DNA from: an uncultured bacterium
GTDB taxonomy: Bacteria > Cloacimonadota > Cloacimonadia > Cloacimonadales > Cloacimonadaceae
Length of the DNA: 6,272 nt
Direction of reading: 5' to 3'
Assembly (NCBI GenBank): GCA_938009275.1
Contig: CALLHY010000056.1
Location: 1-6,272 of the forward strand
Under the pieces are notes generated by a model that was not told the origin of the DNA, did not search any database, and saw only the letters and a program-made list of their open reading frames with translations. How positions within the stretch are numbered: position 1 is the stretch's first letter; each line of letters starts with the position of its first letter. A program made the translations under genes and the position numbers. Below, in pieces: positions 1 through 6,169 of the stretch.

Positions 1-1472
1 ACAATTTCCCTCGTCTGCCTCTCTCTGCCTTTATTCCCGGTAGAAGATTGAGAAGTGGTAAAGATGAGTATCTATCCAGACCCCGTTTCTTGGCCATAAC
101 CGAATTCGGACCTCGGTCTTTTGTCTATCATGAAGGTTCCCGATACATCATTCACCAGGTTATCATGCCTGCTCAGGATGACCAGAACAATGTTACAACC
201 AGCGAAGCAAAGCTCTGCCCTCAATGCGGATATTTACATACTGATGGAACCAAGGATTATATCTCTCAGTGCAATGTCTGCGAACACTGTGGCAGCCAGT
301 TAGATGCTCCGATTCCTAACCTATTCAGGCTCCAAAACGTGGTAGCCAAACGCAGGGATCAGATAAACTGCGATGAAGAAGAGCGCTTGAAGCTTGGTTT
401 CGATATCCGCACTACCATTCGTTATGCAGTACGATCAGGACGTCTGTCTTGTATAAGTGCGAAACTGATGCGTGGTGATGAATGTCTGGGAACCCTGACA
501 TATGGTGATTCTGCCATGATCTGGCGCATTAACATGGGGTATAGAAAACGCATAAGTGGTGAACCTGAAGGGTTCTGGCTGGATACGGAACGAGGTTATT
601 GGGCAAAGAGGCAGGACGAAGATGGCGATGATGATTCACCCATGGGTAAATCGAAGATTCTGGTTCGTCCCTTTGTAAGTGACACCAAGAATTGCCTCTT
701 GTTTGAGCCTCAGGTGAGTGTGAGTGACACAATTCTCGCCTCTTTACAGGCAGCCCTGAAGAATGCCATCCAGAGGGTCTTTGAATTGGAAGATAACGAG
801 CTTTCAGCAGAATCGTTACCGTCGAGAGACAATAGAAAGTCTATCCTTTTCTATGAGTCTACAGAAGGTGGAGCCGGGGTTCTGAAACGGGTTATCGACT
901 TGACTGGCTTTAAACGCGTCATCAAAGAATCGATAGAACTCTGCCATTATGATCCAATCACTTTTGAAGACTTGTTAAAAGCACCTCAGTCAAAAGAGCA
1001 TTGTGAAGCTGCTTGCTATGATTGCCTGATGAGCTATTCGAACCAGACCGATCATGAATTGCTGGATCGTAAGGCAATAGTTGATATACTGATCAGTCTG
1101 CTCAGCTCAGACTTATCTCGCTCTTCCAGCGAGTTCTCTCGGGTAGAACACTATGAGAGATTAAAGAATCTAAATGGTTCCACTCTGGAAGTCAAATGGC
1201 TGGACTATCTTTACAACAATGGTTACAACCTGCCTACTCATGCGCAGGAACTCATTGAATCCTGCCATACCCAACCGGATTATATCTATAAAGACAAATA
1301 CGTTGCAGTCTTCATTGATGGTCCCGTGCATGATTCACCTGATCAGCAAGCTAAAGACAGAATAATTACAAATAACCTTGAAGATACTGGCTGGCATGTT
1401 ATCAGGTTTAAGTACAGTGAAGACTGGAAAGCGATAATCTCAAGCAATGCTAACGTGTTTGGAGATAAGTAA
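1..1472 (+). CDS. C-terminal part of DUF1998 (helicase-associated) protein with PD-(D/E)xK-like nuclease domain; 5' end outside window
   Basis: The frame is open from nt 3 to the left edge and reads NFPRLPLSAFIPGRR before a TTG at 48, so that TTG is not a real start and the gene continues upstream. Numbering from the codon at nt 3 (489 codons visible): the conserved RPRFLAITEFGP / VYHEGSRY block is at about 26-48; zinc-ribbon cysteines are C72, C75, C90, C93 and C96; the block ending INMGYRKR is near 173-182. The DUF1998 signature YESTEGGAGVL follows at about 284-294, with C334, C338 and C341 in the CYDCLMSYSNQ segment. By family knowledge this module ends large DEAD/DEAH helicases and is related to the DISARM DrmA/DrmB pair; the helicase part is not visible here. 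The last ~100 residues (E396, PD at 425-426, FIDG with D439, H443) look like a PD-(D/E)xK/Vsr/DUF559-type nuclease. It does not resemble typical DrmB at its C-terminus. Family call is firm; the nuclease call is moderate. Confidence 0.85.
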   Translation, partial: NFPRLPLSAFIPGRRLRSGKDEYLSRPRFLAITEFGPRSFVYHEGSRYIIHQVIMPAQDDQNNVTTSEAKLCPQCGYLHTDGTKDYISQCNVCEHCGSQLDAPIPNLFRLQNVVAKRRDQINCDEEERLKLGFDIRTTIRYAVRSGRLSCISAKLMRGDECLGTLTYGDSAMIWRINMGYRKRISGEPEGFWLDTERGYWAKRQDEDGDDDSPMGKSKILVRPFVSDTKNCLLFEPQVSVSDTILASLQAALKNAIQRVFELEDNELSAESLPSRDNRKSILFYESTEGGAGVLKRVIDLTGFKRVIKESIELCHYDPITFEDLLKAPQSKEHCEAACYDCLMSYSNQTDHELLDRKAIVDILISLLSSDLSRSSSEFSRVEHYERLKNLNGSTLEVKWLDYLYNNGYNLPTHAQELIESCHTQPDYIYKDKYVAVFIDGPVHDSPDQQAKDRIITNNLEDTGWHVIRFKYSEDWKAIISSNANVFGDK

Positions 1473-1499
1473 GGTTATGACTATGCACTACGATAACTA

Positions 1500-1520
1500 T
1501 GTCGTTACACTGTCACGACA
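1500..1520. other. Small hairpin or dyad downstream of the DUF1998 gene
   Basis: TGTCGT (1500-1505) and ACGACA (1515-1520) form a perfect 6-bp inverted repeat with a 9-nt loop, 27 nt after the stop of the upstream gene. It is followed by AAAATC rather than a T-run on the + strand, so it is not a convincing intrinsic terminator. It could be a weak transcript 3' hairpin, a protein-binding dyad, or chance. Confidence 0.25.
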
Positions 1521-1534
1521 AAATCATGTATCCG

Positions 1535-1660
1535 ATATGTATAGAAAATACCAAATTCCTCTACATTCAACTGCCCATATGTATAGAAAAGTTCGTTTTA
1601 TTGGACATATGGTTTATCATATGTATAGAAAATGCCACTTTATTGGACACGTGATTCTGA
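1535..1660. repeat. Three direct repeats with exact 42-bp period (putative operator array) upstream of fic
   Basis: The 14-mer ATATGTATAGAAAA is perfect at 1535-1548, 1577-1590 and 1619-1632, so the units start exactly 42 bp apart. Units 2 and 3 also share TTTATTGGACA at the same offset (1597-1607 and 1639-1649); unit 1 is more degenerate there (ATTCCTCTACA). Unit 2 is an imperfect dyad: CATATGT (1576-1582) mirrors ACATATG (1605-1611), with AAAA and TTTT tracts placed nearly symmetrically inside. Unit 3 keeps 5 of 7 positions of the right arm, unit 1 keeps 4 of 7. A 42-bp spacing is about four turns of B-DNA, so equivalent faces line up on one side of the helix. The position just before fic and over its promoter suggests binding sites for a regulator, perhaps the winged helix of the Fic protein itself. 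The binding partner is inference. Confidence 0.8.
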
Positions 1661-1672
1661 GGTGGATATACT
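1644..1672 (+). promoter_or_regulatory. Sigma70-type promoter for fic-drmD, -35 box inside repeat unit 3
   Basis: TGGACA (1644-1649, 5 of 6 to TTGACA) is followed by a 17-nt spacer and TATACT (1667-1672, 5 of 6 to TATAAT). Transcription would start near 1679, giving a leader of about 24 nt before the fic start. The -35 box is part of the conserved TTTATTGGACA segment of repeat unit 3, so a protein bound there would block RNA polymerase. A weaker copy, TGGACA (1602-1607) with TATAGA (1624-1629) at 16 nt, arises from unit 2 and the start of unit 3. Confidence 0.6.
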
Positions 1673-1690
1673 TTTCTCACCGAATGCAAC

Positions 1691-1704
1691 AAGGATGTAT
1701 ACAT
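1691..1704 (+). promoter_or_regulatory. Ribosome binding site of fic with palindrome over the start codon
   Basis: AAGG at 1691-1694 sits 8 nt before the ATG at 1703 and supports that start. The perfect 10-bp palindrome ATGTATACAT (1695-1704) spans the gap and the first two bases of the start codon. It shares ATGTATA with the upstream 42-bp repeats, so it could be an additional half-site, or could fold weakly over the initiation region. Confidence 0.5.
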
Positions 1705-2773
1705 GGATTTTGTTCTTAAGAATTTGCCTCCAGATACTGATCTGGAAACCACTTCAGTTCTCAAGAAAACAGCTTCCGCTCATCGGTATCTCGCTGAACT
1801 AAAAAGTGTTTCTGCCACGATTCCGAATCAATCAATTCTGATCAATACCCTCTCTCTTCAGGAAGCTAAGGATAGTTCGGCAATAGAAAACATCATTACT
1901 ACTCATGACGATCTGTTTCGTGAGGAAATATTCCCAGAGTACGCGTTGAGCGCGGCCGCAAAAGAGGTAAGCAGTTATGCATCAGCCTTAAAAACTGGCT
2001 ATTCCCTGGTAAAGAGCTCCGGAATGCTCACTTCAAATCATATCATAGAAATCCAGGCAGAGATGGAAAAACACCGCTCCGGTTTTCGGAAACTACCGGG
2101 CACTGAACTTCGTAATGAACAGACCGGTGAGACAGTTTATATCCCTCCCCAAGACCCTCAAGTTATCGTTGACTTGATGTCCAATCTCGATATGTACATC
2201 AATAATAACAGCCCTAGCGAGGTTGACCCTCTGATAAAGATGGCTGTGATTCACTATCAGTTCGAGAGTATTCACCCATTTTACGATGGCAATGGCCGCA
2301 CAGGACGTATAATCAATGTGCTATTCCTGGTGCTGGAGAATTTGTTAGACATCCCCGTGCTGTACCTTAGCAGATATATCGTGAAGAACAAAGGCGCATA
2401 TTATCACCTCCTCCAAAAGGTTCGCGATGAAGCTGCCTGGGAAGAGTGGATACTATTTATGCTGAGTGCTGTGGAGGAAACATCAAAGCAGACTATCCTG
2501 ATGGTAGAGTCGATCCGCAAAGCCCTTCATGATTACAAGCAATTCATCCGGGCAAAGTATAAGTTCTACTCCCAGGATTTGATAAATAATCTCTTTTTCC
2601 ACCCCTACACCAAGATAGAATTTATCATGCGGGACTTGAAAGTAAGCCGGCATACTGCCACAAAGTATCTGGATGCGCTATGTGAAGATGGATTACTAAA
2701 GAAGCAGAAGATCATCCGTACAAATTACTACATAAACAATGCTCTATATGGCATTCTCACCAAGGCTGAGTAA
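1703..2773 (+). CDS. Fic family AMP-transferase (class II) with C-terminal winged helix
   Basis: The 356-residue protein has the usual length for a Fic protein with an N-terminal Fic_N domain, a Fic core and a winged helix. The catalytic motif HPFYDGNGRTGR is intact at 191-202: H191 is the general base, the acidic residue and GNGR bind Mg-ATP phosphates. The target-clamping flap is around YIPP (146-149). An inhibitory helix motif S-x-x-x-E-N (SSAIEN, 58-63) lies N-terminal to the core, which defines class II; E62 would normally hold the ATP gamma-phosphate site closed. The last ~60 residues (about 295-350, with KVSRHTATKYLDAL as recognition-helix region) read as a winged helix, typical of DNA-binding autoregulators. 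Family members attach AMP from ATP to Ser, Thr or Tyr of a protein target; the target here cannot be read from sequence. No signal peptide or membrane segment is seen, so it should be cytosolic. It has its own promoter and repeat array, and drmD starts 5 nt after its stop. Confidence 0.9.
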   Translation: MDFVLKNLPPDTDLETTSVLKKTASAHRYLAELKSVSATIPNQSILINTLSLQEAKDSSAIENIITTHDDLFREEIFPEYALSAAAKEVSSYASALKTGYSLVKSSGMLTSNHIIEIQAEMEKHRSGFRKLPGTELRNEQTGETVYIPPQDPQVIVDLMSNLDMYINNNSPSEVDPLIKMAVIHYQFESIHPFYDGNGRTGRIINVLFLVLENLLDIPVLYLSRYIVKNKGAYYHLLQKVRDEAAWEEWILFMLSAVEETSKQTILMVESIRKALHDYKQFIRAKYKFYSQDLINNLFFHPYTKIEFIMRDLKVSRHTATKYLDALCEDGLLKKQKIIRTNYYINNALYGILTKAE

Positions 2774-2778
2774 CATAA

Positions 2779-5637
2779 ATGACAACAAATAATTCCTTTT
2801 CCATAGGCTCCCTCGTGAGTACTCGCGGTAGAGAGTGGATCGTTTTACCCGATTCCACAGATGAACTGCTTATCGTTAAACCCTTAGGCGGAAGCGATGA
2901 TGAAATAACAGGTATCCTTACTGCTTTAGAAGCCGTGAAACCAGCCTCCTTCAACCTACCAGACCCTTCTCAACTGGGAGATTTCCAATCCTGCAGATTA
3001 CTCCGGGATGCGCTCAGATTAGGATTTCGCAATAGTGCAGGACCTTTCAGATGCTTTGGCAGATTGGCAGTTGATCCCCGTCCCTACCAGTTAGTTCCCC
3101 TGATGATGGCTCTAAAGCTTGATCCTGTGCGTCTGTTGATCGCCGATGATGTGGGTATAGGTAAAACCATTGAAGCTTGCCTGATAGCTCGTGAGCTCTT
3201 GGACAGAGGCGAAATCACCAGGCTTTGTATTCTCTGCCCTCCCCATCTTGCTGAACAGTGGCAATCTGAGCTTAGCACAAAGTTTCACATTGATGCAGAA
3301 TTGGTGCTGGGTAGCACCGTGCGCAGATTGGAGCGCAATTGCCGCGCCAATGAGTCGATCTTTGAGGTTTATCCCTATACAGTGGTATCCATAGACTATA
3401 TCAAAAGTGACCGCCACAAAGCTGAATTCCTGCGCACTGCACCAGAACTGATCATCGTGGATGAAGCTCATACAGTCAGCTATGATGAGTCTGGAAACAG
3501 CAGCCAACACTATCGGCATGATCTGGTAAGAAAGCTCAGCCAAAGCCCCAATCGCCACATGCTGTTGGTAACTGCAACACCACACTCCGGCAATGAAAAC
3601 GCTTTCCGCTCACTTTTGACCATCTTGAATAAAGAGATTTCAGAATTTCCTGCTGATCTCACCGGAGCACAGAACGAGCAGCATCGCCGGACGATAGCTC
3701 AGTATTTTATCCAAAGACGCAGGATCGATATCGAAAACTACCTGAAAGAAAAGACTGTATTCCCTACCCCGGAAAGCAAGGAACTCCATTACAATCTCTC
3801 TGAGCCCTATCGTGATTTGTTTAGCAAAGCTCTTGATTATGCCCGGGAGATCGTCTGTGACAAAGCAGGCAGCCAACATCGGCAAAGAGTGCGCTGGTGG
3901 TCTGCCCTGGCTCTACTGCGTGCCCTTGCTTCCAGTCCTGCTGCAGCTGCTGCCACGATGCGCAATCGCAGTGCCACCCTGGAAACCGAAACTGTCCCCG
4001 AAGCTGATGAATTAGGCAGACGCCTGATTATGGATGTTGATGATCATGATAGCACCGATGCCAGTGATATCTTGCCCGGAAGTGATTCAACCCCTGAAGC
4101 TGATGAGAATGCTCTCAGCCGCAGGAAACTGCTGGCTATGGCAAAGGAAGCGGCAGCCTTGTATGGAGATCACGATACCAAAATGCTTGGGCTGTTAAAA
4201 CCACTTAAAGACCTGCTCAAAGATGGCTTCAGTCCCATTATCTTCTGCCGTTTTATCCAGACAGCCGAATACCTGGCAGAGCAGCTAAGACTGCGCATGC
4301 CAAAATCAGTTCAGATAATGTCTATAACCGGGCTGTTACCTCCTGAGGAGCGAGAAGGGCGTGTAAGCGAGCTCTCAGAATTTCCCTCTCGTATTCTGGT
4401 TTGCACCGATTGTCTTTCTGAGGGTATCAACCTCCAGGATCATTTTGATGCTGTTATCCATTATGACCTCAGTTGGAACCCCACTCGTCACGAACAGCGG
4501 GAAGGGCGTGTAGATCGTTTTGGCCAGCCCCACTCAACTGTGCGTATGCTCACCTATTACGGAATGGACAACCAGATCGATGGCATCGTCCTGGACGTAC
4601 TGCTCCGTAAGCACAAGCAGATAAAATCATCTCTCGGTATCTCTGTTCCTGTTCCTGCCGATACCGAAGCTGTGGTGGAAGCGATCTTTGAAGGACTTCT
4701 CCTCCGGGAGCAATCTGGAAGAGGTGATCAGCTAATGATTACCGGGTTTGACGAGTTCTTCAAAGATGACAAAAAGAAGCTGCATGATGCTTGGGAGAAT
4801 GCTAAAGATAAGGAAAAACGTAGCCAGACCATGTTTTCTCAGATGGGTCTTGCCTCCAGAGTCGATGAGATCAAGGCAGAGCTCGATTCCATCAGGGATT
4901 CCATCGGTTCTCAGCTGAACATCAAAGATTTCGTGAAACAAACCTTCGCCCGCTATCATGCTGTGATAAGAGAAGTAAAGAGCACTTATCACATAGACCT
5001 GAGTCCAGTTCCCACATTGGTCAAAGAAACCTGTGGCTACTTACCAGATAAAATCACGGTCAGTTTCGATCTTCCTGTTCAGGAAAAGGAAATCTATCTC
5101 TCACGCACCCATCCCATAGTAGAAGGCTTGGCAGATTTGGTGATGAGCACTGCTTTGGATAGTGAAAATACCCATTGTATCGCCAGCCGTGCAGGAGTCA
5201 TCCGCACTGCATCAGTAGAGCGAAGGACAACCCTTTTACTACTTAGGTACCGCTTTCATATCAATCAGCCTTATGATGATAAGATATATCGCAGCTTGGT
5301 GGAGGACTCACAGATTGTGGCTTTTACTGGCTCACCTGAATCCCCTGTTTGGCTTACAGAAAATGATGCCAAAGCACTTCTGAGTGCTATGCCTTCAGAG
5401 AATGTCCTACCCCAGCAAGCTCGAGCCCAGATCGAACGCATCACCGCTAACCACTCACTACTCACCACTCACATAAATGAATTTGCCAGGTTGCGTTCCT
5501 CAGAGCTGTTGGCATCTCATATCAGAGTGCGTGATGCTGTGCTGCTGAAACGTTCTCAGAAACCGGATATCAAACCTGAGTTACCTCCCGATGTGCTTGG
5601 CATCTATGTTTTCTTGCCTGGAGGTTTGAGTGAGTAG
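2779..5637 (+). CDS. drmD: DISARM-type SNF2 helicase, DrmD family
   Basis: This complete 952-residue protein begins with the family's N-terminal block (RGREWIVLP, then GPFRCFGRLAVDPRPYQLVP). It has all superfamily 2 helicase motifs: Walker A DDVGIGKT (123-130, K129), DEAH at 228-231, TATP at 265-268, TDCLSEGINLQ starting at 543, and arginine-finger motif QREGRVDRFGQ at 573-583. A linker of about 50 residues rich in D and E (near 398-447) separates the two RecA-like lobes. The C-terminal ~300 residues contain charged, probably helical stretches and end with LPPDVLGIYVFLPGG, a tail I recognise from DrmD homologues. In class 1 DISARM this ATPase is encoded just before the adenine methylase, as here. 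It should be cytosolic and act on DNA. The start has no good Shine-Dalgarno (AAGG is 13 nt away), but it lies 5 nt after the fic stop, so translational coupling is likely. A general RapA/HepA-like helicase is the alternative, but the N- and C-terminal blocks favour DrmD. Confidence 0.9.
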   Translation: MTTNNSFSIGSLVSTRGREWIVLPDSTDELLIVKPLGGSDDEITGILTALEAVKPASFNLPDPSQLGDFQSCRLLRDALRLGFRNSAGPFRCFGRLAVDPRPYQLVPLMMALKLDPVRLLIADDVGIGKTIEACLIARELLDRGEITRLCILCPPHLAEQWQSELSTKFHIDAELVLGSTVRRLERNCRANESIFEVYPYTVVSIDYIKSDRHKAEFLRTAPELIIVDEAHTVSYDESGNSSQHYRHDLVRKLSQSPNRHMLLVTATPHSGNENAFRSLLTILNKEISEFPADLTGAQNEQHRRTIAQYFIQRRRIDIENYLKEKTVFPTPESKELHYNLSEPYRDLFSKALDYAREIVCDKAGSQHRQRVRWWSALALLRALASSPAAAAATMRNRSATLETETVPEADELGRRLIMDVDDHDSTDASDILPGSDSTPEADENALSRRKLLAMAKEAAALYGDHDTKMLGLLKPLKDLLKDGFSPIIFCRFIQTAEYLAEQLRLRMPKSVQIMSITGLLPPEEREGRVSELSEFPSRILVCTDCLSEGINLQDHFDAVIHYDLSWNPTRHEQREGRVDRFGQPHSTVRMLTYYGMDNQIDGIVLDVLLRKHKQIKSSLGISVPVPADTEAVVEAIFEGLLLREQSGRGDQLMITGFDEFFKDDKKKLHDAWENAKDKEKRSQTMFSQMGLASRVDEIKAELDSIRDSIGSQLNIKDFVKQTFARYHAVIREVKSTYHIDLSPVPTLVKETCGYLPDKITVSFDLPVQEKEIYLSRTHPIVEGLADLVMSTALDSENTHCIASRAGVIRTASVERRTTLLLLRYRFHINQPYDDKIYRSLVEDSQIVAFTGSPESPVWLTENDAKALLSAMPSENVLPQQARAQIERITANHSLLTTHINEFARLRSSELLASHIRVRDAVLLKRSQKPDIKPELPPDVLGIYVFLPGGLSE

Positions 5638-5640
5638 AAG

Positions 5641-5657
5641 AGTAGTAAGTAGTAAGT
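5641..5657. repeat. Short 7-bp tandem repeat after drmD
   Basis: AGTAGTA occurs twice in tandem with a partial third copy (AGT), starting 3 nt after the drmD stop and ending just before the inverted arm of the IVS-like element. It is low-complexity DNA without visible coding role; it may mark the insertion junction. Confidence 0.6.
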
Positions 5658-5660
5658 GGG

Positions 5661-5713
5661 GATGGAGAACTGGCGAGGTAGACAGATGGCGAGATGGCCA
5701 GGTGGCGAGATGG
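5661..5713. repeat. Left inverted arm of IVS-like element
   Basis: Imperfect iterations of GGCGAGATGGC-type words, including GCGAGATGG twice 16 bp apart and CCAGGTGG between them. Read in the downstream gene's frame this DNA gives a spurious N-terminal MARWRDGKGDE extension, which should not be annotated as protein. Confidence 0.7.
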
Positions 5714-5715
5714 CA

Positions 5716-5721
5716 AAGGAG
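5716..5721 (+). promoter_or_regulatory. Shine-Dalgarno that fixes the four-helix-bundle start
   Basis: AAGGAG ends 5 nt before ATG at 5727. This is the strongest ribosome binding site in the window and favours the start at 5727 over the in-frame ATG at 5694, which would translate the repeat arm. Confidence 0.8.
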
Positions 5722-5726
5722 ATGAA

Positions 5727-6101
5727 ATGAAAATTAGTAGCTATCAGGACTTGGACGTTTGGAAAAGAGGCATGGATATAGCTGTAAGCGTTTTCATGCT
5801 AACCAAAGCTTACCCAAGTGATGAGAAATTTGGGATGATTAGTCAGATGAGAAGAGCAGCAAACTCTATCCCGGCGAATATCGCAGAAGGCTGGGCACGT
5901 CAAAGTAAAAAGGAATTCGTATACTTTCTACGGGTTGCCCAAGGTAGTTTGCGAGAATTGGAAACCCATCTTCTTCTATCGCAAAGATGCGGATTATCAG
6001 ACACCTCAGAAACAGCTCCAATATTGGATGAGATTATCATCCTTAGTAAACAACTAAGAGCACTTCTCATCAGTCTAACCGGAGCAACAGATGCACAATA
6101 A
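5727..6101 (+). CDS. Four-helix-bundle protein, 23S rRNA intervening-sequence (IVP/S23) family
   Basis: Starting at 5727 the protein has 124 residues, the usual size for the family. It begins MKISSYQDLDVWKRG, the common opening of these proteins, and carries the signature SIPANIAEGWARQSKKEF followed by RVAQGSLRELETHL. The whole chain reads as amphipathic helices; no catalytic motif, signal peptide or membrane segment is seen. Members are encoded in 23S rRNA intervening sequences and as solitary genes, and are structural relatives of the Avd accessory protein of diversity-generating retroelements, which forms a pentameric barrel and binds nucleic acid. The function of solitary copies is not established. 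There is no reverse transcriptase or template repeat in view, so an Avd role is not supported. The gene lies between the two inverted arms and is likely transcribed with drmD, with no promoter of its own that I can see. It is probably a passenger of the element and not a DISARM component. Confidence 0.9.
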   Translation: MKISSYQDLDVWKRGMDIAVSVFMLTKAYPSDEKFGMISQMRRAANSIPANIAEGWARQSKKEFVYFLRVAQGSLRELETHLLLSQRCGLSDTSETAPILDEIIILSKQLRALLISLTGATDAQ

Positions 6102-6103
6102 AT

Positions 6104-6160
6104 CCACCTGGTCACTTCACCATCTCGCAATCTCACCACCTCACCATCTCACCCTCCATC
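6104..6160. repeat. Right inverted arm of IVS-like element
   Basis: C/T-rich iterations of CACCATCTC-type words, the reverse complement in kind of the left arm. CCACCTGG starts 2 nt after the gene's stop codon and CTCCATC ends 9 nt before the methylase start. Pairing with the left arm in RNA would enclose the four-helix-bundle gene in a stem and loop. Confidence 0.7.
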
Positions 6161-6169
6161 GGATCTCCC

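Larger units (their letters stand above)
5661..6160. mobile_element. IVS-like cassette: four-helix-bundle gene between inverted arms
   Basis: A ~500-bp block lies between drmD and the methylase. Its outer ends are a perfect 7-bp inverted pair, GATGGAG (5661-5667) and CTCCATC (6154-6160). The arms are built of related G/A-rich and C/T-rich words: GCGAGATGG on the left (5689-5697 and 5705-5713) against CCATCTCGC on the right (6120-6128), and CCAGGTGG (5698-5705) against CCACCTGG (6104-6111). One gene of the 23S-rRNA intervening-sequence protein family fills the centre. This is the same architecture as the 23S rRNA IVS elements, an ORF within a long stem. No transposase and no clear target-site duplication are visible, so mobility is inferred and not shown. 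Confidence 0.6.

Noticed and set aside
1500..1520. Intrinsic terminator after the first gene
   Set aside because: The stem is 6 bp with moderate GC and is followed by A-rich, not T-rich, DNA on the coding strand.
1535..1660. Possible CRISPR array
   Set aside because: There are only three units, the perfectly shared core is 14 bp, the supposed spacers of units 2 and 3 are partly alike, and there are no cas genes.
1447..1719. Open frame with repeated MYRK and FIGH words in the gap before fic
   Set aside because: The repeat period (42 bp) is divisible by three, so the DNA repeats keep a frame open and give a repetitive peptide. It overlaps both neighbouring genes and has no ribosome site; the repeats are better explained as operators.
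1567..1764. Minus-strand open frame with SNK and FSIHM words
   Set aside because: It is the same 42-bp repeat array read backwards, and it runs into the fic coding region.
3112..3585. Long minus-strand open frame of 157 codons inside drmD
   Set aside because: It lies wholly opposite conserved helicase motifs, has no recognisable protein features and is a shadow of the drmD frame.
5694..5726. Longer start for the four-helix-bundle gene (MARWRDGKGDE extension)
   Set aside because: The extension is translated repeat-arm DNA. The ATG at 5727 has AAGGAG 5 nt upstream and gives the usual family N-terminus.
5661..6160. Diversity-generating retroelement with an Avd protein
   Set aside because: The four-helix-bundle protein is related in fold, but no reverse transcriptase, template/variable repeat pair or C-type-lectin target gene is in view.
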